The notes beneath the pieces were generated by a model. The model searched no databases, was not told the DNA's origin, and saw only the letters and a list, made by a program, of their open reading frames with translations. Shown piece by piece: positions 50,829 to 59,826 of a stretch of 64,000 bases of DNA (the stretch's first letter is position 1; every line of letters starts with the position of its first letter). This stretch comes from Leifsonia sp. CL147 (GTDB lineage Bacteria > Actinomycetota > Actinomycetes > Actinomycetales > Microbacteriaceae). The stretch covers positions 78,885-142,884 of the forward strand of contig NZ_FOTM01000010.1 in assembly GCF_900114565.1 (NCBI RefSeq), read 5' to 3'. The position numbers were made by a program, and so were the translations under genes.

Positions 50829-50860
50829 GCCCGAGGTGGAAATCCGTTCGAAAGCTCGAC

Positions 50861-50910
50861 TTGACGCCTCAGGGATGTGCTGTCTAGAGTTTTCCCCACC
50901 ACGGGGAAAA
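50861..50910 (+). promoter_or_regulatory. GH3 promoter with TetR operator site 3
   Basis: TTGACG (50861-50866) is followed after 16 bases by TCTAGA (50883-50888). The perfect palindrome TTTTCCCC-N5-GGGGAAAA (50890-50910) lies over the transcription start. Confidence 0.8.
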
Positions 50911-50961
50911 ACCGTGCGTCGCCGCGCGAGGCGCGCGACTTCAACGACGAAGGAACGAGTG

Positions 50962-53367
50962 ATGGCGAACCACCTCGAGACCAGCCCCCGCGTCGAGTTG
51001 GGGATCGACGAACTTCTCAGCGAGATGACGCTGGAGCAGAAGGTGGCGCAACTGCAGTGCACCATCCTGGTGGCCGGGCACGACGAAGCCGGCCTCGTGA
51101 ACTTCCCGCACGGCACCGGGGCACTCGGCAGCATCAGCACGGGCAACGGACCGGCGGCCGATGCGGAGTTCTACGGTTCTCTGCAGCGCAAGATCGCCGG
51201 GCGTAGCGGGCACTCCATCCCGCCTCTCATGCACGGAGAGGCCGTCTCCGGGTGGACCGGCCCGGGCGGAACCGTGTTCCCCTCGGCCATCGGCTTGGGC
51301 GCGACCTGGAACCCTGCCACCGTCGAACGGATGACCGAGATCGTCCGCAAGCAGATGCTCGGTGTCGGCGTCCGCCAGGCGCTGTCGCCGGTGATGGATG
51401 TCGCCCGCGATCCTCGCTGGGGCCGAGTGGGCGAGACCTACGGCGAGGACCCGACCCTGTGCGCGGCCATGAGCGTCGCGTTCGTGAAGGGCCTGCAGGG
51501 AGAGCGTCTGGAGGACGGGGTCGCCGCGACGGGCAAGCACTTCCTCGGGTTCGGCTTCTCCGAGGGCGGCCTGAACATGACCTCCAACCCGATCTCGCCA
51601 CGGGAGTTGCGGGAGGTGTACGCCAAGCCGTTCCAGGCGGCGATCAGCGAGGCGGGTCTCGCCTCGATCATGAACTCGTACGGCACCATCGACGGCGAGC
51701 TCATCATCACGTCCAAGCACATCCTGCAAGACCTCCTGCGCGACGAGATGGGATTCGACGGCCTTGTGGTCTCGGACTACATGTCGATCAACCTCGCCGT
51801 CGACCTCAACGTGGGGGCCAACCCGACCGACGGCGGCATCAAGGCCATCAGCGCCGGCCTCGACGTGGAACTGCCGACCCCGTTCGGTTTCGGAGCCGGC
51901 CTGATCGACGCCGTCCGGGACGGGCAGCTCGACGAGGCGGTCATCGACCGCGCCGTGAAGAACATGCTGACGCTCAAGGCCAAGCTCGACCTGTTCGAGA
52001 ACGGCTCGCCCCGCACCGAGCTGATCGGCGAGGCGTACGACCCGCAGCGCACCACCGCCCACAGCCTCACCGCCGCGCACGAGTCCATCGTGCTGCTGAA
52101 GAACGACGGCATCCTCCCACTCCGCCGGGACACGAAGAAGATCGCCGTGATCGGCCCGCACGCCGACTCCGTACGTCTCTTCTTCGGCTGCTACACCGGG
52201 CCCGCCTCCATCGACCTCGCCATGAGCGGCACCATGTCCGAGATGGCAGGCATGCTCGACTTGCCGGAGCTGACCGCCTCGCTGGAACTGCCGCCCCTGG
52301 CGCCGCTGTTCGAAGGCAGCGACGTCCGCTCGGAGCCCCCGTTGGTCGAGCAGACGCTGCGCGGAATGTTCGGCGACAAGACCCCGACCATCGTCGACGC
52401 GATCCGCCGCGCCGCGCCCGACGCCGAGGTCGTTTACGCCAAGGGATGCGAAGTCGCGGGCACCGACCGGACCGGATTCGATGCCGCAGTCGCTGCCGCG
52501 CGCGATGCCGACGTCGTCATCCTCACCGTCGGAGGCAAGTACGGCTGGGGAAGCTCCTCCACCTCCGGTGAAGGAATCGACACGGCCGATGTCGGATTGC
52601 CGGGCGTGCAGGAGGAGCTGGCGCGGCTCATCCACGAGACGGGCACGCCCGCCGTGCTGGTGCACATGGACGCCAAGCCCCTTTCCAGCGAGTTCATCGC
52701 CGAGAACTACGCGGCCGTGCTGGAAAGCTGGTTCCCCGGCGAGACCGGCGGAACCGCCCTCGCCGATGTGCTCTTCGGGGACTACAACCCGGCCGGGCGG
52801 CTGCCGATGACGGCCGTGCGGCACGCGGGCCAGATCCCGATCTACGCCGCCCACCGACGCAGCAACAGCGTCAGCAGCCGCGGCACGATGATCATGAATC
52901 GGTACGTGGACGGGACCAAGGAGCCGCTCTTCGTCTTCGGTGAGGGCAAGAGCTACACCACCTTCGACTACTCGGACCTGAGCATCGATTTCGACGGCGA
53001 CCCCGAAAGCGTCGTCACGATCTCCTGCCGGGTGACCAACACCGGCGCATATGACGGCGACGAGGTGGTCCAGCTCTATGTGCGGGACGAGCTCTCCAGC
53101 ATGGTCCGCCCGGTGCAGGAGCTCGCCGGCTTCGCCCGCGTCCACCTCGCGGCCGGGCAGTCGCGAACGGTGACCTTCGAAGTCCGCGCCTCCCAGTTCG
53201 CTTTCCTCGATCTGGACATGCGGTGGATGGTGGAAGCCGGCGAGATGACCGCCCGGATCGGCGCTTCGTCCGAAGATATCCGCCTCACCGGGGCGTTCAC
53301 CATCGACCGGACGGCGTGGGTCGACGGCAAGACGCGCGGCTTCTTCGCCCGCGTCGCGGTGGACTGA
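50962..53367 (+). CDS. Glycoside hydrolase family 3 (beta-glucosidase/xylosidase-like) B
   Basis: The 801-residue enzyme has the full GH3 layout: MTLEQKVAQLQCTI, IPPLMHGEAVSGW, VFPSAIGLGATWNPATVERM, SPVMDVARDPRWGRVGETYGEDPTLCAAMSVAFVKGLQG, ATGKHFLGFG, and the nucleophile Asp in GLVVSDYMSINLA. The sandwich domain (ESIVLLKNDGILPLRRDTKKIAVIGP, LADVLFGDYNPAGRLPMT) and a fibronectin III-like end follow. It has no signal peptide. The ATG at 50962 has AAGGAA upstream. Its RWGR and ETYGEDP motifs are typical of enzymes acting on plant beta-glucosides and xylosides, including saponins. Confidence 0.93.
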   Translation: MANHLETSPRVELGIDELLSEMTLEQKVAQLQCTILVAGHDEAGLVNFPHGTGALGSISTGNGPAADAEFYGSLQRKIAGRSGHSIPPLMHGEAVSGWTGPGGTVFPSAIGLGATWNPATVERMTEIVRKQMLGVGVRQALSPVMDVARDPRWGRVGETYGEDPTLCAAMSVAFVKGLQGERLEDGVAATGKHFLGFGFSEGGLNMTSNPISPRELREVYAKPFQAAISEAGLASIMNSYGTIDGELIITSKHILQDLLRDEMGFDGLVVSDYMSINLAVDLNVGANPTDGGIKAISAGLDVELPTPFGFGAGLIDAVRDGQLDEAVIDRAVKNMLTLKAKLDLFENGSPRTELIGEAYDPQRTTAHSLTAAHESIVLLKNDGILPLRRDTKKIAVIGPHADSVRLFFGCYTGPASIDLAMSGTMSEMAGMLDLPELTASLELPPLAPLFEGSDVRSEPPLVEQTLRGMFGDKTPTIVDAIRRAAPDAEVVYAKGCEVAGTDRTGFDAAVAAARDADVVILTVGGKYGWGSSSTSGEGIDTADVGLPGVQEELARLIHETGTPAVLVHMDAKPLSSEFIAENYAAVLESWFPGETGGTALADVLFGDYNPAGRLPMTAVRHAGQIPIYAAHRRSNSVSSRGTMIMNRYVDGTKEPLFVFGEGKSYTTFDYSDLSIDFDGDPESVVTISCRVTNTGAYDGDEVVQLYVRDELSSMVRPVQELAGFARVHLAAGQSRTVTFEVRASQFAFLDLDMRWMVEAGEMTARIGASSEDIRLTGAFTIDRTAWVDGKTRGFFARVAVD

Positions 53368-53392
53368 CCGCGAGCATCGCTGATGTCGGCAG

Positions 53393-53738
53393 AACCGATC
53401 GGGTGCGCATCCTCGGAGCAGCGCGCGTCGCCCCCAGCGCGCTGCTCCGGCCCGCCGCCGAGGTCGACGGCGTCACGGTCAGGAGCGTCGCGTCACGAGA
53501 TCTCCGCCATCTGGTCCCACCGCGTCCTGGCCTCACGCCTCGAAGTCCTCGGTGACAGGGGCCGCCTTCGAGCCTCCTGGCCGTACCACCCGCAGAGCGG
53601 GACGCGCACGGTCGTCGAATCAGGCCAGAGCCGGCGGAAAGAAGTGGCGGATCGCCGGCACAGGCTGTCGCCCAACTCGAAGCCATCGACGACCTCTACG
53701 GAGCGGCCGGCCTCCGCCCTCGAACTTCCATCAACTGA
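53393..53738 (+). pseudogene. Decayed Gfo/Idh/MocA-family oxidoreductase
   Basis: The frame starting near 53393 reads DRVRILGAARVAPSALLRPAAEVDGVTVRSVASRD, the N-terminus of a Gfo/Idh/MocA dehydrogenase with its nucleotide-binding glycine motif. Two shifted frames then give C-terminal pieces: SRLEVLGDRGRLRASWPYHP (near 53535) and PAQAVAQLEAIDDLYGAAGLRPRTSIN before a TGA at 53736. Intact members have about 330-350 residues, so some 200 central codons are gone. Sugar oxidoreductases of this kind are common in glycoside-utilisation loci, and this one seems to have been lost from between the GH3 and GH2 genes. Confidence 0.8.
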
Positions 53739-53763
53739 CAGCACCACGACGATAAGGACAACC

Positions 53764-56175
53764 GTGCGCAAGACGAGCTTCAACACCGACTGGGGCGTGC
53801 GCCACCAGACCAGCCCCTTCCTCGAAATCCTCGGGCAGGCTGAGGCCCCCCAGCCGGTAACCCTCCCGCACGACTGGCTGATCTCCCAGCCCCGCTCCGC
53901 CGAGAACAAGCCAGGCGCGCTCACCGGCTACCACGGCGAGGACGTCGTCGAGTACGTGAAGACCTTCACCGCCCCTGACGGCTTCGAGACCGGGCGCGTC
54001 GAGGTGCAGTTCGACGGCGTCTACCGCGGCGCCATGATCTACGTCAACGACGCATTCGTCGCACAACGCCCATACGGTTACATCCCCTTCTCGGTGCGGA
54101 TCGACCCGTACCTGCACGAGGGGGACAACCAGATCCGCGTCGAGTGCCGCAACCACCTCGATGCACGCTGGTACTCCGGACTCGGCATCTACCGCGACAC
54201 CTGGCTCCTCACTGGTGGTGCAACGCACATCGCACGGAACGGCGTCCGCGTCCGCACCCGCGACGCCGACGCGTGGAAGGCCGTGATCGATGTGACCACC
54301 ACCATCGAGAACGACTCTCAACGGCTCGACACCGTCACCGTGATCACCGAGGTCGTCGCCCCGACCGGTGAGATCGTCGCCGCCGAATCGGCCCGGCTCT
54401 CGGTCCGACCGGGGGAGGCGGCACCGCTGCGTCAGCGGTTCGCCCTCTCCAAGCCGTCGCTGTGGAGCCCGCAGACCCCATCGCTCCACACCATCCGCAC
54501 CCGGCTCGTGCCAGCCAGTGCTGGCGAAGAAGTGCACGAGGAGCAATTCGGCATCCGCACCCTCAGCTGGGACGCGCAGGACGGCCTGCTCATCAACGGC
54601 CAGCCGGTCAAGCTCCGCGGCGGCTGCATTCACCACGACGACGGCGTGCTCGGCGCGGCAACGATCGCGCGGGCGGAGGAGCGCCGGGTCCAGTTGCTGA
54701 AGGACGCCGGCTACAACGCCATCCGTTCCGCCCACAACCCCATCAGCACCGCCCTCCTCGAGGCGTGCGACCGTCTCGGCATGCTCGTCCTCGACGAGTT
54801 CACCGACGGCTGGACCACCCCCACCCTCGGCTTCGGCTACGGTCTCGACCTCAACGAATGGTGGCAGCGCGACCTCACCGAACTCATCGAACGGGACTAC
54901 AACCACCCCAGCGTGATCATGTACTCCATCGGCAACGAGGTCGCCGACACCGGCAACAGCTGGGGCGCTACGTTCGGACGCGACCTCGTCGACTGGATCA
55001 AGAGCATGGACGACACCCGCCCGGTCACCAACGCCATCAACCCCATGATGACCGTCCTCCATGACCTCAAAGCCGAACTCGGCAAGGAGGACAGCGCCGG
55101 CGTCAACGCTTTCATGCGCGACCTCGGTGAGCAGACCCACGACCTGGTCGTCTCCGACCTCGCCACCGAGCGTCTCGAAGAGCCGATGTCGCAGCTGGAC
55201 ATCTCCGGCTACAACTACGCCTACGGCCGATACGAGCTCGACATCGAGCGCCACCCCCAGCGGCTGCTGCTTGGCACCGAGGGACTGCCGGGCAAGCTCG
55301 ACGAGGTGTGGCCGTACGTGGTGCGCTACCCGCAGGTGATCGGCGAATTCAGCTGGACCGCCTGGGAGTACGTCGGAGAGGCCGGGCTCGGAGCCGACAA
55401 ACCTGCCGAGGAGGCCTTCTTCGGCAACTACCCGTGGCGGTTCTCCGGGACCGGCGATCTCGGCATCACCGGGCAGCGCCGGACCATCTCGTACTGGCGC
55501 GAGACGGTCTGGGGGCTCCGCTCCGCTCCGTTCATCGCCGTGCACCGCCCGGACGCCGGCGACCGGGAACAGCTCAGGCCGTCCATCTACACGTGGAGCG
55601 ACAGCGTCAACAGCTGGAGCTGGCCCGGCCACGAAGGCGCGACCGTCACCGTCGACGTCTACTCCGACGCCGACGAGGTCGAACTGCTGCTGAACGGAAA
55701 CACGATCGGCCGGGCGCCGGCTGCAGCGGAACACCGCTTCATCGCGACGTTCCAGCTGCCGTACCAGCCGGGTGAGCTCACCGCGGTCGCATATCGCGGC
55801 AATATCGAGCGTGGCCGGTCGGCCATTCGGACAGCGGGTGGCGAGGTCGCTTTGACGCTCAGCACCGAGCGCAACGAGATCGTCGCCGACGATCGAGACC
55901 TCGCGTTCATCGAGATCAGCTTCACCGACGGCCAGGGAACGGTGCACATCTCGCGGGACGACGAAGTCACCGTCACTGTCTCCGGCAGCGGGGGCCTTCA
56001 GGGGCTCGGGAGCGACAACCCGGCGTCCGAAGACGACTACACCGGCGCCAGCTGCCACGCCTACCGCGGGCGAGCGCTCGCGGTCATCCGGCCGACGAGT
56101 GCCGGCCCCATCACCATCCGCGTCGAAGCGGGAGACCTCTCCTCTGAGATCACCGTTACTGCTGTGGAAGCGTGA
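53764..56175 (+). CDS. Glycoside hydrolase family 2 (beta-galactosidase-like) B
   Basis: The 803-residue enzyme has the same GH2 order as enzyme A but is clearly divergent from it: RKTSFNTDWGVRHQ, PVTLPHDWLISQPR, EYVKTFTAPDGF, VQFDGVYRGAMIYVND, ARWYSGLGIYRDTWLL, KLRGGCIHHDDGVLGAAT, NAIRSAHNPIS, the acid/base Glu in HPSVIMYSIGNEVADTG and the nucleophile Glu in LLLGTEGLPG. The start codon is GTG after ATAAGGA; the frame upstream of it belongs to the decayed oxidoreductase. No signal peptide is present. It is likely transcribed from the GH3 promoter. Confidence 0.92.
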   Translation: MRKTSFNTDWGVRHQTSPFLEILGQAEAPQPVTLPHDWLISQPRSAENKPGALTGYHGEDVVEYVKTFTAPDGFETGRVEVQFDGVYRGAMIYVNDAFVAQRPYGYIPFSVRIDPYLHEGDNQIRVECRNHLDARWYSGLGIYRDTWLLTGGATHIARNGVRVRTRDADAWKAVIDVTTTIENDSQRLDTVTVITEVVAPTGEIVAAESARLSVRPGEAAPLRQRFALSKPSLWSPQTPSLHTIRTRLVPASAGEEVHEEQFGIRTLSWDAQDGLLINGQPVKLRGGCIHHDDGVLGAATIARAEERRVQLLKDAGYNAIRSAHNPISTALLEACDRLGMLVLDEFTDGWTTPTLGFGYGLDLNEWWQRDLTELIERDYNHPSVIMYSIGNEVADTGNSWGATFGRDLVDWIKSMDDTRPVTNAINPMMTVLHDLKAELGKEDSAGVNAFMRDLGEQTHDLVVSDLATERLEEPMSQLDISGYNYAYGRYELDIERHPQRLLLGTEGLPGKLDEVWPYVVRYPQVIGEFSWTAWEYVGEAGLGADKPAEEAFFGNYPWRFSGTGDLGITGQRRTISYWRETVWGLRSAPFIAVHRPDAGDREQLRPSIYTWSDSVNSWSWPGHEGATVTVDVYSDADEVELLLNGNTIGRAPAAAEHRFIATFQLPYQPGELTAVAYRGNIERGRSAIRTAGGEVALTLSTERNEIVADDRDLAFIEISFTDGQGTVHISRDDEVTVTVSGSGGLQGLGSDNPASEDDYTGASCHAYRGRALAVIRPTSAGPITIRVEAGDLSSEITVTAVEA

Positions 56176-56496
56176 TGACGACCAGTCGTGCGCAGATCAC
56201 GATCAGTGTCCTCGGCTACCTGGCACGTCACCTCGGGGGCCCTCTCGTCGAGAAGGGCATCCGCATGCGCCGCGATCAACCCGATCACCTCCCGCCGGCC
56301 CCAGGCAGCATCGTCATGCTCGGCGACAGCATCACCGATCAGGGCGAGTGGTCGCAGGAACCTCCTCGTCGGTACCAACGACCTGACCGCGGGTACTCCT
56401 CACTGGCAGATGGCAGTGAACGTCACCGTGATTTTCGATGACATCCAGGCGCGCGCCCCGGGCACACAAGCGGCAATTGAGAGTGAGACTGTAGCT
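56175..56496 (+). pseudogene. Decayed GDSL/SGNH hydrolase
   Basis: An ATG overlapping the GH2 stop (TGATG) opens a frame with IRMRRDQPDHLPPAPGSIVMLGDSITDQGEW, the nucleophile block of a GDSL hydrolase. It then breaks, and another frame supplies NLLVGTNDLTAGTPHWQMAVNVTVIFDDIQARAPGTQ, the later GxND block. The roughly 60 residues normally between them and the C-terminal DxxH block are missing. The end runs in frame into the next, intact SGNH gene. A small esterase of this kind would deacylate glycosides. Confidence 0.75.
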
Positions 56497-57300
56497 GTGA
56501 CACACATGGTCGCGTTGGGAAGCTCGTTCGCAGCGGGGGCTGGGATTTCGCCCGTCATCGATCGGCAAGCCAATAGGTCCGCGAACAACTACCCGCACCT
56601 TGTAGCCGGCGCGATCGGGGCGCACCTCACTGATGCCACTATCAGCGGAGCAACGACTGAGACGATTCTTCGCAAACCGCAAAGAGTAGGGTTGCGACGT
56701 CTAGCTCCTCAGATGGAGTCGTTCCCGCGGTACACGGACGTTGAACTGGTGACGCTCACGGCCGGAGGCAACGACCTACGCTATCTCGGCACCCTTATGT
56801 CGGTGGCCTACGGCAGCTGGCTCGAGGCGCGCCCGGCTACGCGGGTGTTAGGCCGCCGCTTACGGACCGCGGTCATAGCATCCCCGCCCACGCAGCGGGA
56901 CGTTCACGCGGCCGCTCGAGGGCTCGCCTCCATCGTGGAGGCCGTCCACGAGAGGGTGCCTTCCACACGCGTGCTGCTCGTCAACTACCTCACGGTTGTC
57001 GGGCCCGAAACCACCCCATCGAGAGCCGCTCCCTTCACGGACTCGGAACTGGCCCTGTTTCGGAGGATCGCCGACCAGCTCAAGGAAGCTTTTGTGATGG
57101 CGGAACATTTGTCCGCTGCTGAGCTCGTTGATGTGGCGTCGATGAGCGAGACGCATGGCCTGGGGTCGGCCGACCCGTGGGTCCAAGGTTTCGCTCCGCG
57201 CAGCACGCGACAGGCGGCGCTCTTTCATCCGACACTCGCGGGGATGCGTGCAGTTGCTGCCGCGGTTGTTGACCATATTGAATCCGTGAATCGACGGTAG
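56497..57300 (+). CDS. SGNH/GDSL hydrolase (Streptomyces lipase type)
   Basis: The 267-residue protein starts (V/M)THMVALGSSFAAGAGISPV, with the nucleophile Ser in the GSSFAAG block. It has VELVTLTAGGNDLRYLG (Gly and Asn of the oxyanion hole) and ends with the catalytic pair in ALFHPTLAGMRAVAAAV (His). It acts on esters such as acyl groups on sugars or lipids. The GTG at 56497 was chosen, with AGTGAGA upstream. The longer frame upstream belongs to the decayed GDSL gene. Codon use here is somewhat less GC-rich than in the GH genes, hinting at a separate origin. Confidence 0.82.
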   Translation: MTHMVALGSSFAAGAGISPVIDRQANRSANNYPHLVAGAIGAHLTDATISGATTETILRKPQRVGLRRLAPQMESFPRYTDVELVTLTAGGNDLRYLGTLMSVAYGSWLEARPATRVLGRRLRTAVIASPPTQRDVHAAARGLASIVEAVHERVPSTRVLLVNYLTVVGPETTPSRAAPFTDSELALFRRIADQLKEAFVMAEHLSAAELVDVASMSETHGLGSADPWVQGFAPRSTRQAALFHPTLAGMRAVAAAVVDHIESVNRR

Positions 57301-57403
57301 AGAATTCGTAAGGGTGGTGTGCGGCAGCGAAAGCCGCGCCGTGGTGTCGCCGCCGCACACGTTCATATGGTCGCGAACTGGCGACCGGAGTGATTGATGA
57401 CTT

Positions 57404-58996
57404 CTACACAGTGCGGTGACTGAAGGTGCCGTCCACCATGGTCGCAAGCACTCGGGTCTCGAGAAGCTCGTCCGGAGGAGTGGTGAGCGGGTCGCGGTCC
57501 AACACGGTGATGTCCGCCTCGGCGCCCACAGCTACGGCGCCCCCGGCTCGACCGATGGAGGCGTAGGCGCTCGTCGTGTAGCCCGCGAGTGCCTCGCGGG
57601 CTGTAAGGCCCTGTTCCGGGTGAATCGGGGATTGCTCTGGCTTACCAGCGACTCGTCGAAGTTGTGCATCTGCCATTGTGGCCAGCGGTGCGAACGGTGC
57701 GATTGGCCAGTCGGATCCGAGGGCGAGCGTCGCCCCCATGTTGAGGATGTCGCGAGTCCTCCAACCGGTGTCGGCGCGCTGTCGCCCGAGCCGGACGGAC
57801 CAATTGTCTTTGCGGTCAGCGCTGGTGAAGTGGGTGCAATGCGTTGGTTGCACGCTGGCTGCGATGCGCGGGTGGGCGAGCAGCCGAACCGTCTCGAGGG
57901 GCATCGTCTCCAGATGCTCGATTCGGTGATGAGTTCGCAGCAGCTGGCGGTGCAGTATCTTCAGCGCGTGCGCGATCGCCGCGTCGCCGATCGCGTGCGT
58001 AGCGGTCGGAATGCTGTGCTCATCGAACCACAGGACGCGCTCTGCGTAGGCCTCGGGATCCGACCACGTCGACTTGGTCGATTGGCCGAACTGGTCTGGG
58101 CTCTCCAGCCACGCCGTACCGTTGTCTATCGTTCCGTCGAGGAAGAGTTTCACTCCTTCGATGCACCACCGGCGGCCGTGCCGCCCAAGACGTGTCGTGA
58201 TCTCATCGACAGTTTGCTCAGGCATGCACCAGGGGGAGAGACGCAATTTCACGGGTAGGTCGCCACGATCCTCGATAGTCGTGAGAAGGTCTTCCGGGGC
58301 GTCTGACGCGTCCAGTGCGAATGCGGCAGTCAAGCCGGAGGCGGCCATGTGGTGCAGCAGTTGGATTAGCCGTCCTTGCCGGGCGGTTTCCGGCTCAGCG
58401 GGGATATGTTTCTCGACCAGCGACATGGCTTCGAACTCCTGGAGCAGCCCTGTTGGCGCTCCGCCGGGCTCTCGAATGATGTCTGGGTGGTCCATCCCGA
58501 TTGTGACCCCAATACGAGCCAGCCGCAGCGCCGCCGTGTTAGCCAATGCCGAATGTGAGTCGGAAAGCCTGATCAGTCCCGGTAGGGTCCCGGTAACATC
58601 ATCGATGCTGTTGCGATGCGGTAAGTGCCCGGCTTGGAAGAGGTTGGGGTCCAACCCCCAGCCGAGAACCCATCCGCGTGTCCCACCCTTGCTCGCCTCG
58701 TCCGCGATTCGGCGTCGCGCGTCGGCGAGATCCCGGCAGCCGGAGAGGTCCACCCCTTCGGTGAGGGCGAGCCCGCTGATGGGATGGCTGTGGCTATCGA
58801 CGAGTCCGGGCACAAGGGTGGAGTCTGGGGGCAGGTGGACGATTTGCTGAGCAGTCCAGTCCTGGGCGGCGCTGGCAGGTGCCATGCGCACGATGCGACC
58901 ACCACTGATGGCGATGGCGGTTGGACCTTTCGGCAGTGCGTCCGTCATGGTGTGGAGGCGTGGCGCGATCAGGACGACGTCGGGGCGATAGTTCAT
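57404..58996 (-). CDS. Amidohydrolase, YtcJ-like
   Basis: The 530-residue protein is an amidohydrolase of the YtcJ group: PTAIAISGGRIVRM, STLVPGLVDSHSHPISGLAL with the HxH metal ligands, GWGLDPNLF, LIRLSDSHSALANTAAL, CIEGVKLFLDGTIDNGTAWL (catalytic Lys), HAIGDAAIAHALKI, RIEHLETM and LALGSDWPIAPFAPL (Asp). It hydrolyses C-N or C-O bonds of small molecules; relatives act on N-acyl amino acids or cyclic amides. It is the last gene of the unit and overlaps the MBL gene by ATGA. The substrate is unknown. Confidence 0.9.
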   Translation of the reverse strand: MNYRPDVVLIAPRLHTMTDALPKGPTAIAISGGRIVRMAPASAAQDWTAQQIVHLPPDSTLVPGLVDSHSHPISGLALTEGVDLSGCRDLADARRRIADEASKGGTRGWVLGWGLDPNLFQAGHLPHRNSIDDVTGTLPGLIRLSDSHSALANTAALRLARIGVTIGMDHPDIIREPGGAPTGLLQEFEAMSLVEKHIPAEPETARQGRLIQLLHHMAASGLTAAFALDASDAPEDLLTTIEDRGDLPVKLRLSPWCMPEQTVDEITTRLGRHGRRWCIEGVKLFLDGTIDNGTAWLESPDQFGQSTKSTWSDPEAYAERVLWFDEHSIPTATHAIGDAAIAHALKILHRQLLRTHHRIEHLETMPLETVRLLAHPRIAASVQPTHCTHFTSADRKDNWSVRLGRQRADTGWRTRDILNMGATLALGSDWPIAPFAPLATMADAQLRRVAGKPEQSPIHPEQGLTAREALAGYTTSAYASIGRAGGAVAVGAEADITVLDRDPLTTPPDELLETRVLATMVDGTFSHRTV

Positions 58997-59826
58997 GCGG
59001 GCAGCTCTCCGCCCGGTGCCGTTGGCGGCTCATGCTCGGATCTGCACCGGATCTTCCTTGGCATCGCGTGAGGTGCGCGGATCCGGAGGTAGTTATCGAT
59101 GATCTCGATCATTCTGGACTGGTCGAAAGGGTAGCCGTGCCCTGGGTAGACGGTTCGTACCGGCAGCGAGCGGAGGCGCAGCATGCTTGCAACGTACTGA
59201 TCGATGTCGGACTCGTGGAGTTCGTCGAGAAGGATGTCGTCGTAGATGACGTCTCCGCTGAACAGGTCTCCGCTCTCGTCGTCGAGTAGGCAAATGCTTC
59301 CTGGGGTGTGCCCGGGCAGATGTAGCACCAGGAGGTGTCGGTCACCAAGGTTGATGACATCGCCGTCGCTGACCGTGCTGGTGGCGGGGGCTGTCTTTAT
59401 TTGGTAGCTCTCGACGGTGAAGCGCGCCGGCACGGCGTCTACCAACACGGCGGGGAGTTGAGCTGCGTCGAGGCCGAGTAACGCGGCCAGCTCCGGCCCG
59501 AGGAGGGATGCCGCAGTCTGTCCGCCTATCTGGCTGTGCCGATGCATTCGCCGATCCGCGAATTCATGTGCCGAGCCGACGTGGTCGAGATGCGCGTGGG
59601 TTACTGCCAGGATCGGATCTCGTATGAAGATGTCGGGGAAGGTGTCGTGCAGCGAGGCGACGCCCAGGCCTGCGTCGACAACGAGGTCGCGGTCGCGGCC
59701 TTTGATAAACCAGATGTTTGATCGCAAGAATTCGTGGACGTGTGGCTCGTCGATGCGCTCGATACCGGGCGCGACCAGCTCTCTCCGGAACCAGGCATGA
59801 CGTGCTGGGAGAATTGGTGTCGTCAT
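58993..59826 (-). CDS. MBL-fold metallo-hydrolase
   Basis: The 277-residue protein has the metallo-beta-lactamase-fold metal ligands: THAHLDHVGS (HxHxDH), LHLPGHTPGS (His), LFSGDVIYDD (Asp) and VYPGHGYPF (His). It starts with NIWFIKGRDRDLVVDAGLGV, the usual strand order. Members include lactonases, hydroxyacylglutathione hydrolases and ring-opening amidases. It overlaps the permease stop (ATGA) upstream and the amidohydrolase start downstream, so the three proteins should be made together. It may open a ring that the amidohydrolase then cleaves, but this is inference. Confidence 0.9.
   Translation of the reverse strand: MTTPILPARHAWFRRELVAPGIERIDEPHVHEFLRSNIWFIKGRDRDLVVDAGLGVASLHDTFPDIFIRDPILAVTHAHLDHVGSAHEFADRRMHRHSQIGGQTAASLLGPELAALLGLDAAQLPAVLVDAVPARFTVESYQIKTAPATSTVSDGDVINLGDRHLLVLHLPGHTPGSICLLDDESGDLFSGDVIYDDILLDELHESDIDQYVASMLRLRSLPVRTVYPGHGYPFDQSRMIEIIDNYLRIRAPHAMPRKIRCRSEHEPPTAPGGELPA

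Noticed and set aside
50941..53145. Minus-strand open frame of 734 codons
   Set aside because: It is antisense to the intact GH3-B gene and has the skewed composition typical of GC-driven shadow frames.
53731..56058. Minus-strand open frame of 775 codons
   Set aside because: It is antisense to GH2-B, which has all expected motifs; no domain is visible in the antisense product.
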